Below are positions 53,476-62,319 of a stretch of 64,000 nt of DNA, piece by piece. The stretch is from Acidobacteriota bacterium (lineage in GTDB: Bacteria > Acidobacteriota > UBA6911 > RPQK01 > JACQSY01): contig JACQSY010000020.1 of assembly GCA_016211085.1 (NCBI GenBank), positions 1 through 64,000 on the forward strand, in the 5' to 3' direction. Within the stretch, counting starts at the first letter, position 1; every line of letters begins with the position of its first letter. The position numbers and the translations under genes are program-made. The notes beneath the pieces were generated by a model, which did not search any database, was not told the DNA's origin, and saw only the letters and a program-made list of their open reading frames with translations.

Positions 53476-54780
53476 CTAACGCTTCACGCCAACCGGAGAG
53501 ACCCTCCCGACTGCCACCTGTTGACTCACGGCCGGCTGGGGCTTCCCGACCAGTAGAAAGAACAAGGCGGCAAGCAGAGCAGAGATAATCATGGCTACAA
53601 AGGCTGCGTGGTAGCTGCCCGTCGCATCACGAATGTACCCCGCTGCAGCCGGTCCGAGCGAGCCTCCCAAAGATACAAATAGTAAAGAACTGCCCAGGAT
53701 CTTGCCCAGAGAGTGCAGTCCAAAATATTCCCGGGGGATTAAAGAACCGAGAACAAAGGCTGCACCATGGCTGAATCCCACCAGGGCGCAAAACACATAC
53801 ATTATGGAGGTCGAAAAGGGTACGGTGATCAGGACCAGCAAAGACAGCGCGCTGGAAACACAGCTGAAGACCATGATGTTTTTTCGAGAGACCTTGTCAC
53901 TCAAAAAACCGATGAGTAGCTTGGCCCATACACTGACAAAAAGCAGGAAGCTTAAAAATGCCGATGCGCTGGACAGACTCATGCCGACCTCGTCCCCTTT
54001 CAAAAAGAGAACCATGTGTTGAATGATGGACAAGGTAGTCATCTTGATAAACAAGATGCCGAAGCTGATCAGCCAAAAACTCCTCATACGCAGTGCATCA
54101 GAAAAAGGAATTCCGGTTCGCGGTTGGGTCTTCGTCTGGCTGCCGGCTCCTGCCCCGCTGCCGGTCACCTCAGTGCTGTCATCCATGGTCAGGCCGATCT
54201 CATGTGGAGTTTCACGTACGATTTTTGCAAAAAGAGGAAGAATAACAATCCCGCCAAACGCCCCGAGAACGACCAGAGCAACTCTCCAATCGTACCGGCT
54301 TACCAGTGCGCTTGTCACAAGTGGCCCCAGGACTGCTCCGACGCCCACACCACCAAAGACAATACCAACAGCAAAACCTTCTTTCTTCCTGAACCATTTC
54401 GATATCAAAACCTGGGTCGAGGTCGTACCCACTGCTCCGGCTGCCGAGCCCAAAACAGCGGCCGTTACATAAAAACCGATCAGGCTGTTCATGTAGGCAA
54501 GCACGACCAGGCTGATACCCGTGATCACCAGCCCCACCAGCTTGGTTCGCTTTGCCCCAAAACGGTCACAAAGGGCGCCCACCAAAGGGTTGATGGCCCC
54601 GAAGAAAAAAAGGCAAATGGAACCTATGCTCGCCACTGCAGTGTGACTCCAACCGAACGCGCTCACAAATGATGGATAAAGCACTGGTAATGTATAGAAG
54701 GTAATGCCGGTGCTGAAGGCTGCTGCGGATGCGCAGGTCAAGGTGACCCACCACCCATAAAAAAACTTGAAACGTTTCAT
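53476..54780 (-). CDS. MFS transporter, oxalate/formate-antiporter-like (OFA) family
   Basis: 434 residues with twelve hydrophobic segments and a central charged loop (about 200-225). The start FFYGWWVTLTCASAAAFSTG is typical of OFA/monocarboxylate-type MFS proteins, and the inter-helix motif GALCDRFGAKRTKL matches the MFS signature between helices 2 and 3. These carry small organic acids. ATG 54780 has GGAG 10 bases upstream. As first gene of the train with UbiD and the TonB receptor, it is the likely inner-membrane importer of the acid substrate. Confidence 0.88.
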   Translation of the reverse strand: MKRFKFFYGWWVTLTCASAAAFSTGITFYTLPVLYPSFVSAFGWSHTAVASIGSICLFFFGAINPLVGALCDRFGAKRTKLVGLVITGISLVVLAYMNSLIGFYVTAAVLGSAAGAVGTTSTQVLISKWFRKKEGFAVGIVFGGVGVGAVLGPLVTSALVSRYDWRVALVVLGAFGGIVILPLFAKIVRETPHEIGLTMDDSTEVTGSGAGAGSQTKTQPRTGIPFSDALRMRSFWLISFGILFIKMTTLSIIQHMVLFLKGDEVGMSLSSASAFLSFLLFVSVWAKLLIGFLSDKVSRKNIMVFSCVSSALSLLVLITVPFSTSIMYVFCALVGFSHGAAFVLGSLIPREYFGLHSLGKILGSSLLFVSLGGSLGPAAAGYIRDATGSYHAAFVAMIISALLAALFFLLVGKPQPAVSQQVAVGRVSPVGVKR

Positions 54781-54873
54781 GTTGAGTAGATCTCCACCCG
54801 TCGTTTTGCGAAATAAGAACATCCCGCGGCAACAAAATTCGACATGTTTCGGAGATAGGACACTAGCACAGCT

Positions 54874-55422
54874 TCAGGCGATTCGGGTTTTTCTCACCGG
54901 CGCAGGCGCCTTGTGAGCGGTAGGACGCTGCGGGCTCTCAGGCTTTTGCTCTAGAACAGGAGAGAGCAGCTGTTTCTCCAGCCTGGGGCCGGGCTGTGTT
55001 TGTTCGGCCAGCTTCAGTAACGACTGGATCAAGGTGCGAAGAGAGGTAACCACCCTCCGGTTGCCGTGCTGCAACAGAAAATTACACATCCGGAGCACTT
55101 CCAGTTGCTCGTTGGAATAACTCTCTACGATTCGCGTAGGTTTACGTCCTCGCGCTACGTGAAGCTGATCCAGTACGCATCTACCGCTCAAGCTGACGGG
55201 GCAACGGTCATTTCCTTCCAACATCAACTCGTTGTCAAAAAATGCTGAAATGGGAACTTCCAGCGCTTCGGCTATTTTCTTGAGAGTTCCAACGGAAGGA
55301 TTAATCCAGTTATTTTCGAGACGCGAAAGGTAAGAAACTGCTATTCCGGTGAGCTGACTGATTTCAGCTTGAGTGCGCCTGCAGTCGAGACGCACCCGCA
55401 AGATTCGTTTCCCGAGGCTCAT
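54874..55422 (-). CDS. XRE-family helix-turn-helix regulator
   Basis: 182 residues. The N-terminal HTH_3 domain (about 5-62) has the pattern RTQAEISQLTGIAVSYLSRLENNWINPSVGTL (parts) followed by EALEVPISAFF. The middle (about 70-140) has cysteines in a CPVSLSGRCVLD context, and the end is a low-complexity proline/lysine tail. No cupin or peptidase domain is attached, so the effector site is unclear. It lies 93 bases upstream of the MFS gene on the same strand and is the only DNA-binding regulator inside the catabolic region, hence the best local candidate for its control. Confidence 0.85.
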   Translation of the reverse strand: MSLGKRILRVRLDCRRTQAEISQLTGIAVSYLSRLENNWINPSVGTLKKIAEALEVPISAFFDNELMLEGNDRCPVSLSGRCVLDQLHVARGRKPTRIVESYSNEQLEVLRMCNFLLQHGNRRVVTSLRTLIQSLLKLAEQTQPGPRLEKQLLSPVLEQKPESPQRPTAHKAPAPVRKTRIA

Positions 55423-55556
55423 GGGCCCCCCTTTTCCCTTCAGACGTTAGTTCACAAGTTCTGATGTCCCCTTGCGTTACCAAGCGAGGCCCCGCAAAAA
55501 GACAGCCAGGCAAATCTTTAATATTCAAAAGCGATACAATCTCTTGGAGTCCTCAG

Positions 55557-55724
55557 ATGGCGCGGGAAAAACTGGAACGCTTGAGATTTGGTTTCCTCGA
55601 CTCCGGTATGGCTCCTTTATACGCCAGCCTGGGACCTGAGTCAAAGAGGAAAAATCCCGGTGCCGGTCCCTGGATTGCCGGCAGTCCTCTCAGCGTTCGC
55701 CACGCAGAGCAATGGCGCCTTTGA
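55557..55724 (+). pseudogene. Possible remnant of a NMT1/nitrate-type substrate-binding protein
   Basis: A short plus-strand frame starting ATG at 55557 begins MAREKLERLRFGFLDSGMAPLY, which resembles the N-terminus of NrtA/NMT1-like binding proteins (pattern LRFGFI...APL). It loses similarity after about 25 residues and runs into the convergent symporter gene. It may be a broken gene end or a chance resemblance. Confidence 0.2.
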
Positions 55725-57180
55725 GAAATCGCGTGAAGTTTTCACCTGTGGCCACTTGGTGCTTTGAAGAAGTCAGCCAGCTCACGACCAGAAGCACCAG
55801 GCTGTTCAAGACAAAGGCGGGCACGATCGCTGGGAAGCCTCCCATCCAGCTTCGAGCAATCCAATTGCCTTCCCCCAGTACGATGGCCAGGCCTGCAATC
55901 GTCCCAGACAAAGCCCCCCAACGATTGGCTCTTTTCCAGTAAAGGCCGGCCAGGGTTGCAGGAAGCACCATGCTGAACGCAGACCAGGCATAAACCAGCA
56001 GGTTGAAGATGGTGGCGCCCGATCGCAGCGCCAGAACGCAGCTGGCGATGCCAATGAGCGCAACAAAAAACTTGCCGAGACGCACCTGCGTGACTTCAGA
56101 GGCTTGTTTATTGATGTAGGTCACATAGAGATCACGCGCAAAAAGTGAGCTAAGCACCAGAAGCACTGCGGATGCGGTGGACATCAGCGCGGCGAGAACG
56201 CCTCCGGAAAAAATTGCTTGCAGCAGCGGGCTTGCATAGCGACCCAGCAGAATTGAATAAACCTCGTCAGTTTTTTGCCCTGAAAGACCGGGCACCACCG
56301 CTTTACCCAGGACGCCGGCCAACACGGAAAAAACAAAAATGTAAGAAACGGCAGGGATCCACATGATGCCAAGCACCTGGAAAGGCTTGGCGGAGCGGGG
56401 GACGAAAAAACGAGAAAAGAGTTGGGGAGCCATGAATGCAGAAATCCCCATCAGGATCATTCCGACAGCCCATTGAGGGGTGACCAACCCATCCGCTCCC
56501 GGCCTGCTGAACATCTCCGGCGATGCCTGGTAAAGCTTTTCGATGGTCGATTGCAGGCCAATGCCCCTCACGATCGCCACGCCACAAAGCGTAAAGGCCA
56601 CAAACATTACCGCACCTTGAAAGGTGTCGGTCCAGGCCACGCTCTTCATGCCCCCCAGGAACACATAGGCAATGGTAAACAGAGTGAGAAAGACAACTCC
56701 CGCAGGGAAAGAGATGGCCCCTTGAGTCAATCCTCTCAGCGTATAACCGGCAGAAGTCCATTGGATGGCGAGGAAGGGAAGATTGAAGCCGATCCACACC
56801 ACAAGGATCAACAACTTTAAAGCCTGGCTTTGGTACCGGTCCACGAAAAACTCTACGGGAGTAATGTAACCGCGCCACTTGCCCAGCAGCCACATCCGAT
56901 ACCCAACGACGTAAAGGAAAATGGGAACAAAGCCATTAGCTAAAAAGGAAAATTCATAAGCAGAAAATCCGGATCGATACGCCATTCCGGAAAGACCAAA
57001 CACCGCAAATCCGCTGATATGCGTAGCCACCATGGTGAAGAAAAAGACCAGACTTCCAATGGTGCGATTGGCGAGAAAATAGTCTTCTGCGGTCTTAGTA
57101 GTCGCTTTGTAACCCAGAATACCGATGATCAGGTTAATCAGAAGATAAATACCGACAATAATCAAAGGAATTGTAGTCAT
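55690..57180 (-). CDS. Sodium:solute symporter (SSS/SLC5 family)
   Basis: 496 residues, about thirteen hydrophobic segments. Family motifs: start LIINLIIGILGYKATTKTAEDYFLANR, the TM2-3 ATHISGFAVFGLSGMAYRSG, and the later GGVLAALMSTASAVLLVLSSLFARDLY, which is the SSS core with Na+ site residues. It imports a small organic solute with sodium, such as pantothenate, proline or carboxylates. It is preceded 9 bases upstream by a 77-residue membrane protein, as in PanF-type pairs. Substrate unknown. Confidence 0.9.
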   Translation of the reverse strand: MTTIPLIIVGIYLLINLIIGILGYKATTKTAEDYFLANRTIGSLVFFFTMVATHISGFAVFGLSGMAYRSGFSAYEFSFLANGFVPIFLYVVGYRMWLLGKWRGYITPVEFFVDRYQSQALKLLILVVWIGFNLPFLAIQWTSAGYTLRGLTQGAISFPAGVVFLTLFTIAYVFLGGMKSVAWTDTFQGAVMFVAFTLCGVAIVRGIGLQSTIEKLYQASPEMFSRPGADGLVTPQWAVGMILMGISAFMAPQLFSRFFVPRSAKPFQVLGIMWIPAVSYIFVFSVLAGVLGKAVVPGLSGQKTDEVYSILLGRYASPLLQAIFSGGVLAALMSTASAVLLVLSSLFARDLYVTYINKQASEVTQVRLGKFFVALIGIASCVLALRSGATIFNLLVYAWSAFSMVLPATLAGLYWKRANRWGALSGTIAGLAIVLGEGNWIARSWMGGFPAIVPAFVLNSLVLLVVSWLTSSKHQVATGENFTRFLKGAIALRGER

Positions 57181-57189
57181 GGGGTTGAA

Positions 57190-57423
57190 CTACTCCTTGC
57201 GGGTGAGGTCCGGCGGAGCCTCCGGCCAGTAGCGTGCCAGAAAAAACATCGCGATGCTGAGTAGCAACTGCACGAGCAAAATGTATATCAAGAAACGGGG
57301 GAAAAGCCCTATCCGAGCGGTATCGTGCCAGTTCCACCAATCAAAGCCCAGGAAATAGAACAAAGTGATCCCTGACAGCACCAGTTTTCTACGACGTTCT
57401 TTCGAGAGTTTGCACGTGATCAT
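57190..57423 (-). CDS. Small two-helix membrane protein paired with the SSS symporter
   Basis: 77 residues with two hydrophobic segments (about 15-32 and 45-66). Such short proteins (DUF997/DUF3311-like, for example YhdT beside PanF) often precede sodium:solute symporters and may aid their assembly. AGGAGA lies 10 bases upstream of ATG 57423, giving a better start than the longer upstream frame, whose extra codons are not protein-like. The gene ends 9 bases before the symporter. Confidence 0.7.
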   Translation of the reverse strand: MITCKLSKERRRKLVLSGITLFYFLGFDWWNWHDTARIGLFPRFLIYILLVQLLLSIAMFFLARYWPEAPPDLTRKE

Positions 57424-57991
57424 TCGATGATGTCTCCTGAACCTACATCGGAAATCTAAGATGAATCCTTGGACGCCCTGACTGGTTTCACACCTTAACG
57501 ATTCCATTCACGGCGGCCATTCTAATCGATTTTCCTTCCTCCGTCTTTGCTGACTGCTCGATGACTCTTACTGCGAGATCGTCGTTGTATTTGATGTTGT
57601 CGGAAACAGCGAAAGTGATGTTTAGGATGTGGCTACTCTGGTTTTCTTCTATTTGTTCTGCGATCTCTGGAAGCTGGAGGAAATCAAAACCATCCCCGGA
57701 AAATCTGCTCGCTGAGCAATGCAAACAGAATTGAAATGTTTTTTACTCTGTTCTCTTCCTATCCGTCAAGGGAAAAGCAGTCATAGGGTGAGGGGGGTTC
57801 AGGTGAGCGCGCTGTCTTCACCTGATCATCTGTGATAGCATCAATGGCACACGTGACTCGGTCGGACTTAACTGTTTGAGTAGTAGATTAAGTTTCAAGA
57901 AAAACCCTTGAAACTCCAAGGGCTTTATCGCCGCAGAGGCATGCTCCCGAGGGCTAAAACATTTTGAAGGAGAAGGAGGAGGACTCTGTTT
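57424..57991. other. Spacer between the symporter pair and the extradiol dioxygenase
   Basis: 568 bases, more AT-rich than its surroundings. It holds a hairpin GTTTCAAG (57892-57899) / CTTGAAAC (57907-57914) and an overlapping one CCCTTG (57905-57910) / CAAGGG (57917-57922), about 80-100 bases before the dioxygenase start. A minus-strand frame at 57488-57724 (78 codons) shows no family and no good ribosome site; I do not call it a gene. Confidence 0.45.
57892..57922 (+). promoter_or_regulatory. Overlapping alternative hairpins upstream of the dioxygenase
   Basis: Two stems share the arm CCCTTGAAAC: it can pair back to GTTTCAAG or forward to CAAGGG, so the structures exclude each other. This could be an attenuator-like element or a dyad operator in the leader of the extradiol dioxygenase gene. 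The T run expected after a terminator is absent (GGGCTTTATC follows). Confidence 0.3.
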
Positions 57992-58990
57992 ATGTCAGAG
58001 TATAGTGAACGTCTTTTTGAAGTCGCCCAGCTCGCTCATGCGGAACTTCTGACGCCTGACTTGAAGAGGACACTCTGGTTTTTTAAAGATTTACTGGGCC
58101 TGCAGGAGAGTGGGCGCCGGGGAGATTCGGTTTACCTTCGGGCCTACGAGGATTATTACCACCACACCTTGAAAGTAACGGCAGCCCAGACTGCCGGTCT
58201 GGGACATGTAGCATGGCGGACGACTTCTCCTCAGGCTCTGGAAAGGCGATCGCGCGCTCTTGAGGCGTCCGGTCTGGGAGAAGGGTGGAACGAAGGAGAC
58301 CTGGGTCATGGCCGGGCCTACCGGTTCAGGACTCCTGATGGCCACAAAATGGAGCTGTTTTGGGACGTCGACTATTTCAATGCTCCGCCGGAGAGAAAAA
58401 CACGTTTGCGCAATCGGCCCGAAAAGAGACCGTTACACGGGGTACCGGTGCGCCGGCTGGATCACATCAACCTTCTCGCATCCGATGTGGCGCAACAGGA
58501 AGCTTTCATGCGCGACCGGCTGGGATTCCGGGTTCGAGAAAACATCAAGCTCCGCAACGGCACCACCGCAGGAACATGGATGAGCGTCAGTGCTTTGGTT
58601 CACGAACTGGCGTTCATGGGCGATCGGACTGGGGCCAAGGGCCGGCTTCATCATCTGTGCTACTGGTATGGTTATCCTCAGCATCTCGCAGACATTTCAG
58701 ATGTTTTCAAGGAAAACGGCGTTCAGATAGAGGCGGGTCCCGGCAAGCACGGCATCAGTCAGGCCTATTTCCTCTATGTATTCGAGCCAGGGGGAAACCG
58801 AGTGGAGCTCTTTGGGGATTCCGGGTACCTAATTTTTGATCCCGACTGGAAGACGATCACGTGGGGAGAGGATGAGCTCGATGCGGGCATCATCTGGTAC
58901 GGTTCGTCTCTTCCGGCGGAGTACTTTATGTATGGCACTCCGGCGGTTCAGAAACCCAAGGAAGCCACTGCCGCCTCCACCGGCGCCTGA
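57992..58990 (+). CDS. Extradiol ring-cleavage dioxygenase, catechol 2,3-dioxygenase-like
   Basis: 332 residues with two vicinal-oxygen-chelate domains (about 10-130 and 150-290). The iron ligands of type I extradiol enzymes are in place in the second domain: H158 (LDHINL), H221 (LHHLCYW) and E272 (NRVELFGD). It would open a catecholic ring next to the hydroxyls, giving a yellow semialdehyde. Strong ribosome site (GGAGAAGGAGGAGG region). It runs alone on the plus strand and converges on the minus-strand oxygenase cluster 39 bases away, which may supply its diol. Exact ring substrate unknown. Confidence 0.9.
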   Translation: MSEYSERLFEVAQLAHAELLTPDLKRTLWFFKDLLGLQESGRRGDSVYLRAYEDYYHHTLKVTAAQTAGLGHVAWRTTSPQALERRSRALEASGLGEGWNEGDLGHGRAYRFRTPDGHKMELFWDVDYFNAPPERKTRLRNRPEKRPLHGVPVRRLDHINLLASDVAQQEAFMRDRLGFRVRENIKLRNGTTAGTWMSVSALVHELAFMGDRTGAKGRLHHLCYWYGYPQHLADISDVFKENGVQIEAGPGKHGISQAYFLYVFEPGGNRVELFGDSGYLIFDPDWKTITWGEDELDAGIIWYGSSLPAEYFMYGTPAVQKPKEATAASTGA

Positions 58991-59029
58991 AATCCGGCAG
59001 CAGAGACGAACGCCCCCAGGGATTCGTGA

Positions 59030-59425
59030 TCAGCGGTTTCCTATCACTGCTGTTGTGAGCTCGGTGTCCAGCCATTCCCAAATTTCGGCGACCTTGCTGT
59101 CTTCGACACGCCAGAAATGAGCGTACATGTGATTGTAAGGTCTCCCATCTTTGGCGCGCGCCTGCCCTTGGGAACGAGTACACACCCACTCTCCTTCGGC
59201 GACGATCGTGAGCACCTGGATCTTGATGCTTCCTTCCAGAACCCGCTTTAAAGGTTGCACGACTTCGTCCAGCCACTGCTGCTTGGTGTGGGCGCCTGAA
59301 AAAGGTGAGCTGCCGGTGATGGTATAGCAGATATCATCGGCCATCTTTTTCATAAAGTTTTCGTATCGGCCTGCAGAGAGATCTTCAAAAATACTCAACA
59401 CAAGTTCCTTGTTTGGGTTGTGCAT
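59030..59425 (-). CDS. SnoaL/NTF2-like small protein
   Basis: 131 residues. The pattern (NKELVLSIFEDLSAGRYENFMKKMADDICYTI, parts, then ARAKDGRPYNHMYAHFWRVEDSKVAEIWEWLDTE) is the SnoaL-like polyketide-cyclase/NTF2 cone fold. ATG 59425 is taken because similarity begins there. It is the last gene of the Rieske cluster, 41 bases after the 120-residue gene. Ring-hydroxylating dioxygenase beta subunits also have this fold but are longer, so this may be a reduced beta-like partner or an isomerase/cyclase. Confidence 0.8.
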   Translation of the reverse strand: MHNPNKELVLSIFEDLSAGRYENFMKKMADDICYTITGSSPFSGAHTKQQWLDEVVQPLKRVLEGSIKIQVLTIVAEGEWVCTRSQGQARAKDGRPYNHMYAHFWRVEDSKVAEIWEWLDTELTTAVIGNR

Positions 59426-59466
59426 GTTGGTCCTCAAACTTATGGAAGAAGGGATCACGGAATTGC

Positions 59467-59829
59467 TCAGAGTTCCGGTTCATGGGTGAGCACAAACCGG
59501 CTTTGGTCCAGACCTTCTGCGGAAGGCCTGCCATACAGTTCCACTGCACGTGAAACTTCAACCAAAGAAAGTGCCAGGTGCAGCAGGTGCCGGGCTGAAT
59601 CCGGCATTACTCCTCCTGAATATTGATCCAGATAAGCCATGATGGAATCCATGCGCGGCAACACAGCCTGATAAAATTGACTGATTTCCTCCATCGAGCA
59701 TGCCAGCCGCTGCTGGACTCTTTCCTCACCTCGAGCCACTGCCCATTGGGTTGCAAAATGTTCCAGGTCTTCAAACCCGGCGGGGAGAATCCGTCCTTCC
59801 TGTAGCGTTGTTTTTGCAATATTTGTCAT
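59467..59829 (-). CDS. Unknown 120-residue protein coupled to the Rieske oxygenase
   Basis: I do not recognise the family. It is mostly helical, without cysteine-pair metal motifs, signal peptide or membrane segment; one Cys (RLACSMEE). Helices around 17-45, 47-68 and 78-100 could form a bundle. Its ATG overlaps the stop of the oxygenase gene by 4 bases (ATGA), a tight translational coupling that implies a fixed ratio of the two products. It may be an assembly or electron-transfer accessory of the oxygenase. Confidence 0.7.
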   Translation of the reverse strand: MTNIAKTTLQEGRILPAGFEDLEHFATQWAVARGEERVQQRLACSMEEISQFYQAVLPRMDSIMAYLDQYSGGVMPDSARHLLHLALSLVEVSRAVELYGRPSAEGLDQSRFVLTHEPEL

Positions 59830-61040
59830 TGGTCCCTTTTGACAAAACTGTCGACCACTTTCAAATTGTGGCGAATTAAGATTTCGTTATCTTGTAGCGG
59901 AATGGTTTCAACGGCCCGGGAAGCAAGGCCTCGCTGCGTGCCCTCCACCGTGCTCAGATCTTCAAGCATGTTGTCGACCAGGAGACATTTTGTGTACTCC
60001 TGAGTAAATCGCTCTCTGGCATTTCGGGCTTTTGGGAAGAAGACCCGCAGTTCCCACAACGTCTTTTCCAGATCCAAGGGCTGAAAATGATGGATGTGCC
60101 ACCATGTGCCGAACATGCTGACCAGGATGTTGGGGCAGATGTAATACTGGTCGAATCCCCAGTGGGGAGTTCCTCCGGGGTTAACGCCCGGGGGCAGACT
60201 CTTCATGATCTCAGGATCGCGAAAGCGGGTCATGAGCGGTCCGTATTGAAAGGCAAGGCAGCCAACGGGCCCCGGCTTATAAGTGGTGCTCGCGGGAACC
60301 GTCATCATGTGATGCTTCCCAAAGATCCCAAACCGGGTCGGGTGAGCCAGGGGGTTGTCCTTCATTCCTTCCGTAATGACTCCTCGCACGGTCTGCGAGT
60401 GGACAAAAGGAGCATGGTAGGCTTCAGAGAAAGCATCAAGAAGCACCTTCCAGTTGCAGGAAAGATGGACCCGCCACGACCACCAGTCAAATTCACCTTC
60501 GAAAGGATACTGAGCAATGGGCTCCTTCAGTAATTCCCCCAAATAATCCCGGAGTGTTTCGTCAGAGGCGGAATCGAGGTTTATGAAAATGAAACCCTTC
60601 CATGTATCAACACGCACGGGAACCAGTCCATAGTCGCTCTTTTGGAAATCAAAAAACTGCTCCTGATCAGGGACGCCGGTTAATTCACCCTGGTGATTAA
60701 AAGTCCATCCGTGAAATTTGCATGTAAATTTACGAGCGGACCCCTGCGACTCCCACACCAGTTGATTGCAGCGATGTCTGCAGACGTTGTGAAAGGCCCT
60801 GATCTTCCCGCTCTCATCGCGAACGATGAGGATTGAAGCATTGCAGACGGCAATTTCCTTTACAAAAAAATCTCCGGGTTTACGGACATCCTCCACTCGA
60901 CCTGCATAAAGCCAAACGCGCCTGAATAGAAGATCTCGTTCGCGCTCAAAATATTCTTTGGAAATATAAGGTTCTATCGGCACCGGCGCAGTTCCCAAGT
61001 CAGGTTGACTCAGAGTCCAGGCAATGTTTTCTTGATTCAT
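59826..61040 (-). CDS. Rieske aromatic ring-hydroxylating oxygenase alpha subunit
   Basis: 404 residues. The Rieske 2Fe-2S site is C87-x-H89 ... C107-x2-H110 (CRHRC and CKFHGW). The catalytic domain has the mononuclear iron ligands H209 and H214 in DAFSEAYHAPFVH, with the third Asp expected near the C-terminus (probably in DNMLEDLSTVEG). It adds O2 to an aromatic or removes a substituent such as a methyl group. No reductase or ferredoxin gene is adjacent. ATG 61040 is chosen because the frame upstream to 61088 lacks family similarity. It precedes two small genes and follows an exported aldolase by 67 bases. Confidence 0.92.
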   Translation of the reverse strand: MNQENIAWTLSQPDLGTAPVPIEPYISKEYFERERDLLFRRVWLYAGRVEDVRKPGDFFVKEIAVCNASILIVRDESGKIRAFHNVCRHRCNQLVWESQGSARKFTCKFHGWTFNHQGELTGVPDQEQFFDFQKSDYGLVPVRVDTWKGFIFINLDSASDETLRDYLGELLKEPIAQYPFEGEFDWWSWRVHLSCNWKVLLDAFSEAYHAPFVHSQTVRGVITEGMKDNPLAHPTRFGIFGKHHMMTVPASTTYKPGPVGCLAFQYGPLMTRFRDPEIMKSLPPGVNPGGTPHWGFDQYYICPNILVSMFGTWWHIHHFQPLDLEKTLWELRVFFPKARNARERFTQEYTKCLLVDNMLEDLSTVEGTQRGLASRAVETIPLQDNEILIRHNLKVVDSFVKRDQ

Positions 61041-61107
61041 CTGTGTTGCACTTAAATTCCTTAGCGGTGCGATACAGAGGAGCCGCACCGGAGGTTAATA
61101 ATCATGC

Positions 61108-61908
61108 TTATTTTTTTACAACTTTTCTCTTCCAGAGGTCCCATGCGCGTTTGTAATCGTCAAGATCGGTCGCCTTGCGAGCCTCCTCTGGATGCAGGTA
61201 GGTGATGGTGCCCCCAATGGTCATCGCCTGCGCCTGAAGCCGGGCGTTAATTTCCAGATACACGCTGCGTCCCACTACAACCGGAAGAGAAGACCCAACC
61301 ACGGCCGCGCCATGACCTCTCATCAAGACTGCGCCCTGATTTCCCAGGCTGCGTGCCAGGGCGGCGGCCAGTTCGGAGTTTCGGACCAGCATGTCGGTCA
61401 ATCCGCCAGCGTTGCGGATGTCAAAAACGGGCAAACCTTCACCGATAAAAGCCGCCATGTGATACAGCGCCTTGAGCGGCACGCTGCTTACGCCAAAGGG
61501 AATCACCGATGGCGAGTGGTTGTGCACAATCGCTTTTACATCCGGACGGACCTTGTAAATTTCGCTGTGAATAAAGCGTTCGCTGTACAGAGCGCGGGTT
61601 GTGGACTCGACCGGCGTGCTGTCGAGATCAAACTCGAGAATGTCATTGGCGGTCACCAGTTGGGGAGCCAGCGAACTGGCCAAGAAAAAGTGGCTGGGAT
61701 TGCGGTTGTGGCGGACGCTCACGTGGCCGTAGCCGTCTAAAACGCCCTCAGCGACCAGGATGTGATTCGCAGCCACGAGGTCGGCTATCAGTTCAGGATC
61801 CACCGAAGAAGGCTCTTGTTGAGCCGACAAAGATGCCACTGACATGGAAAACAAAACAGTACTGAGAAGGACGGCAAGGGTACCTCGACGGAATTGATTG
61901 CTTCGCAT
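61108..61908 (-). CDS. Exported class II aldolase/adducin-family protein
   Basis: 266 residues. The signal peptide (MRSNQFRRGTLAVLLSTVLF, cut near LSAQ) is followed by the class II aldolase domain. Metal histidines lie in VHNHSPSV and MRGHGAAVVG, and a catalytic-type glutamate in YSERFIHSEIYK. Cytoplasmic members include fuculose- and ribulose-phosphate aldolases and HMG/CHA-type aldolases acting on ring-cleavage products. A signal peptide on this family is unusual and points to periplasmic activity on a non-phosphorylated compound. The C-terminal tail is basic (KRAWDLWKRKVVKK). Confidence 0.88.
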   Translation of the reverse strand: MRSNQFRRGTLAVLLSTVLFSMSVASLSAQQEPSSVDPELIADLVAANHILVAEGVLDGYGHVSVRHNRNPSHFFLASSLAPQLVTANDILEFDLDSTPVESTTRALYSERFIHSEIYKVRPDVKAIVHNHSPSVIPFGVSSVPLKALYHMAAFIGEGLPVFDIRNAGGLTDMLVRNSELAAALARSLGNQGAVLMRGHGAAVVGSSLPVVVGRSVYLEINARLQAQAMTIGGTITYLHPEEARKATDLDDYKRAWDLWKRKVVKK

Positions 61909-62319
61909 AGTCTTATCTTTCTTTCTGAGCTTCTCCTGTGATCCTCAGCCACCCAGTTGGCGAGAACGGCAGGGAATGAATTTAGTGTCCCGGAGCAAAA
62001 ACAGGTGTACATTTGTTGCTGCAACCTTCCGGTCGGGTGAAGGTTGCGCGCGGTCTCCGCGTCGCTCGTCGTTGCCGATGTCCCTGTATCGGCTCCTCTT
62101 CGCCCCCTGGCAAGACCCACTGGCAAACGTACGCTTGTTTATGCTCTGAAACACTAAATATTGGAAAAGTGTTTTCGCAATGTCAAGCTCACATTCAAAG
62201 GTTGCGCAGAGGTTGCGCTGAGATATCGCAGACACGGGTCAAGATGGCAAGAACCGCGCAATGTGCAAAGACTTGACTCGACCCGCCGGCAGTGTTTTGC
62301 TTCTTAGTCGTGACCAGCA
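61909..62319. other. Divergent spacer between the aldolase and lpxB
   Basis: 411 bases without a gene. A 9-base perfect stem GCAACCTTC (62021-62029) / GAAGGTTGC (62039-62047) with a 9-base loop lies in the middle. GGTTGCGC recurs near 62043, 62202 and 62213. Both gene groups need promoters here, but no clear hexamer pair stands out. Confidence 0.4.

Noticed and set aside
57488-57724. 78-codon minus-strand frame in the spacer before the dioxygenase
   Set aside because: No recognisable family, no ribosome site, AT-rich composition unlike neighbours.
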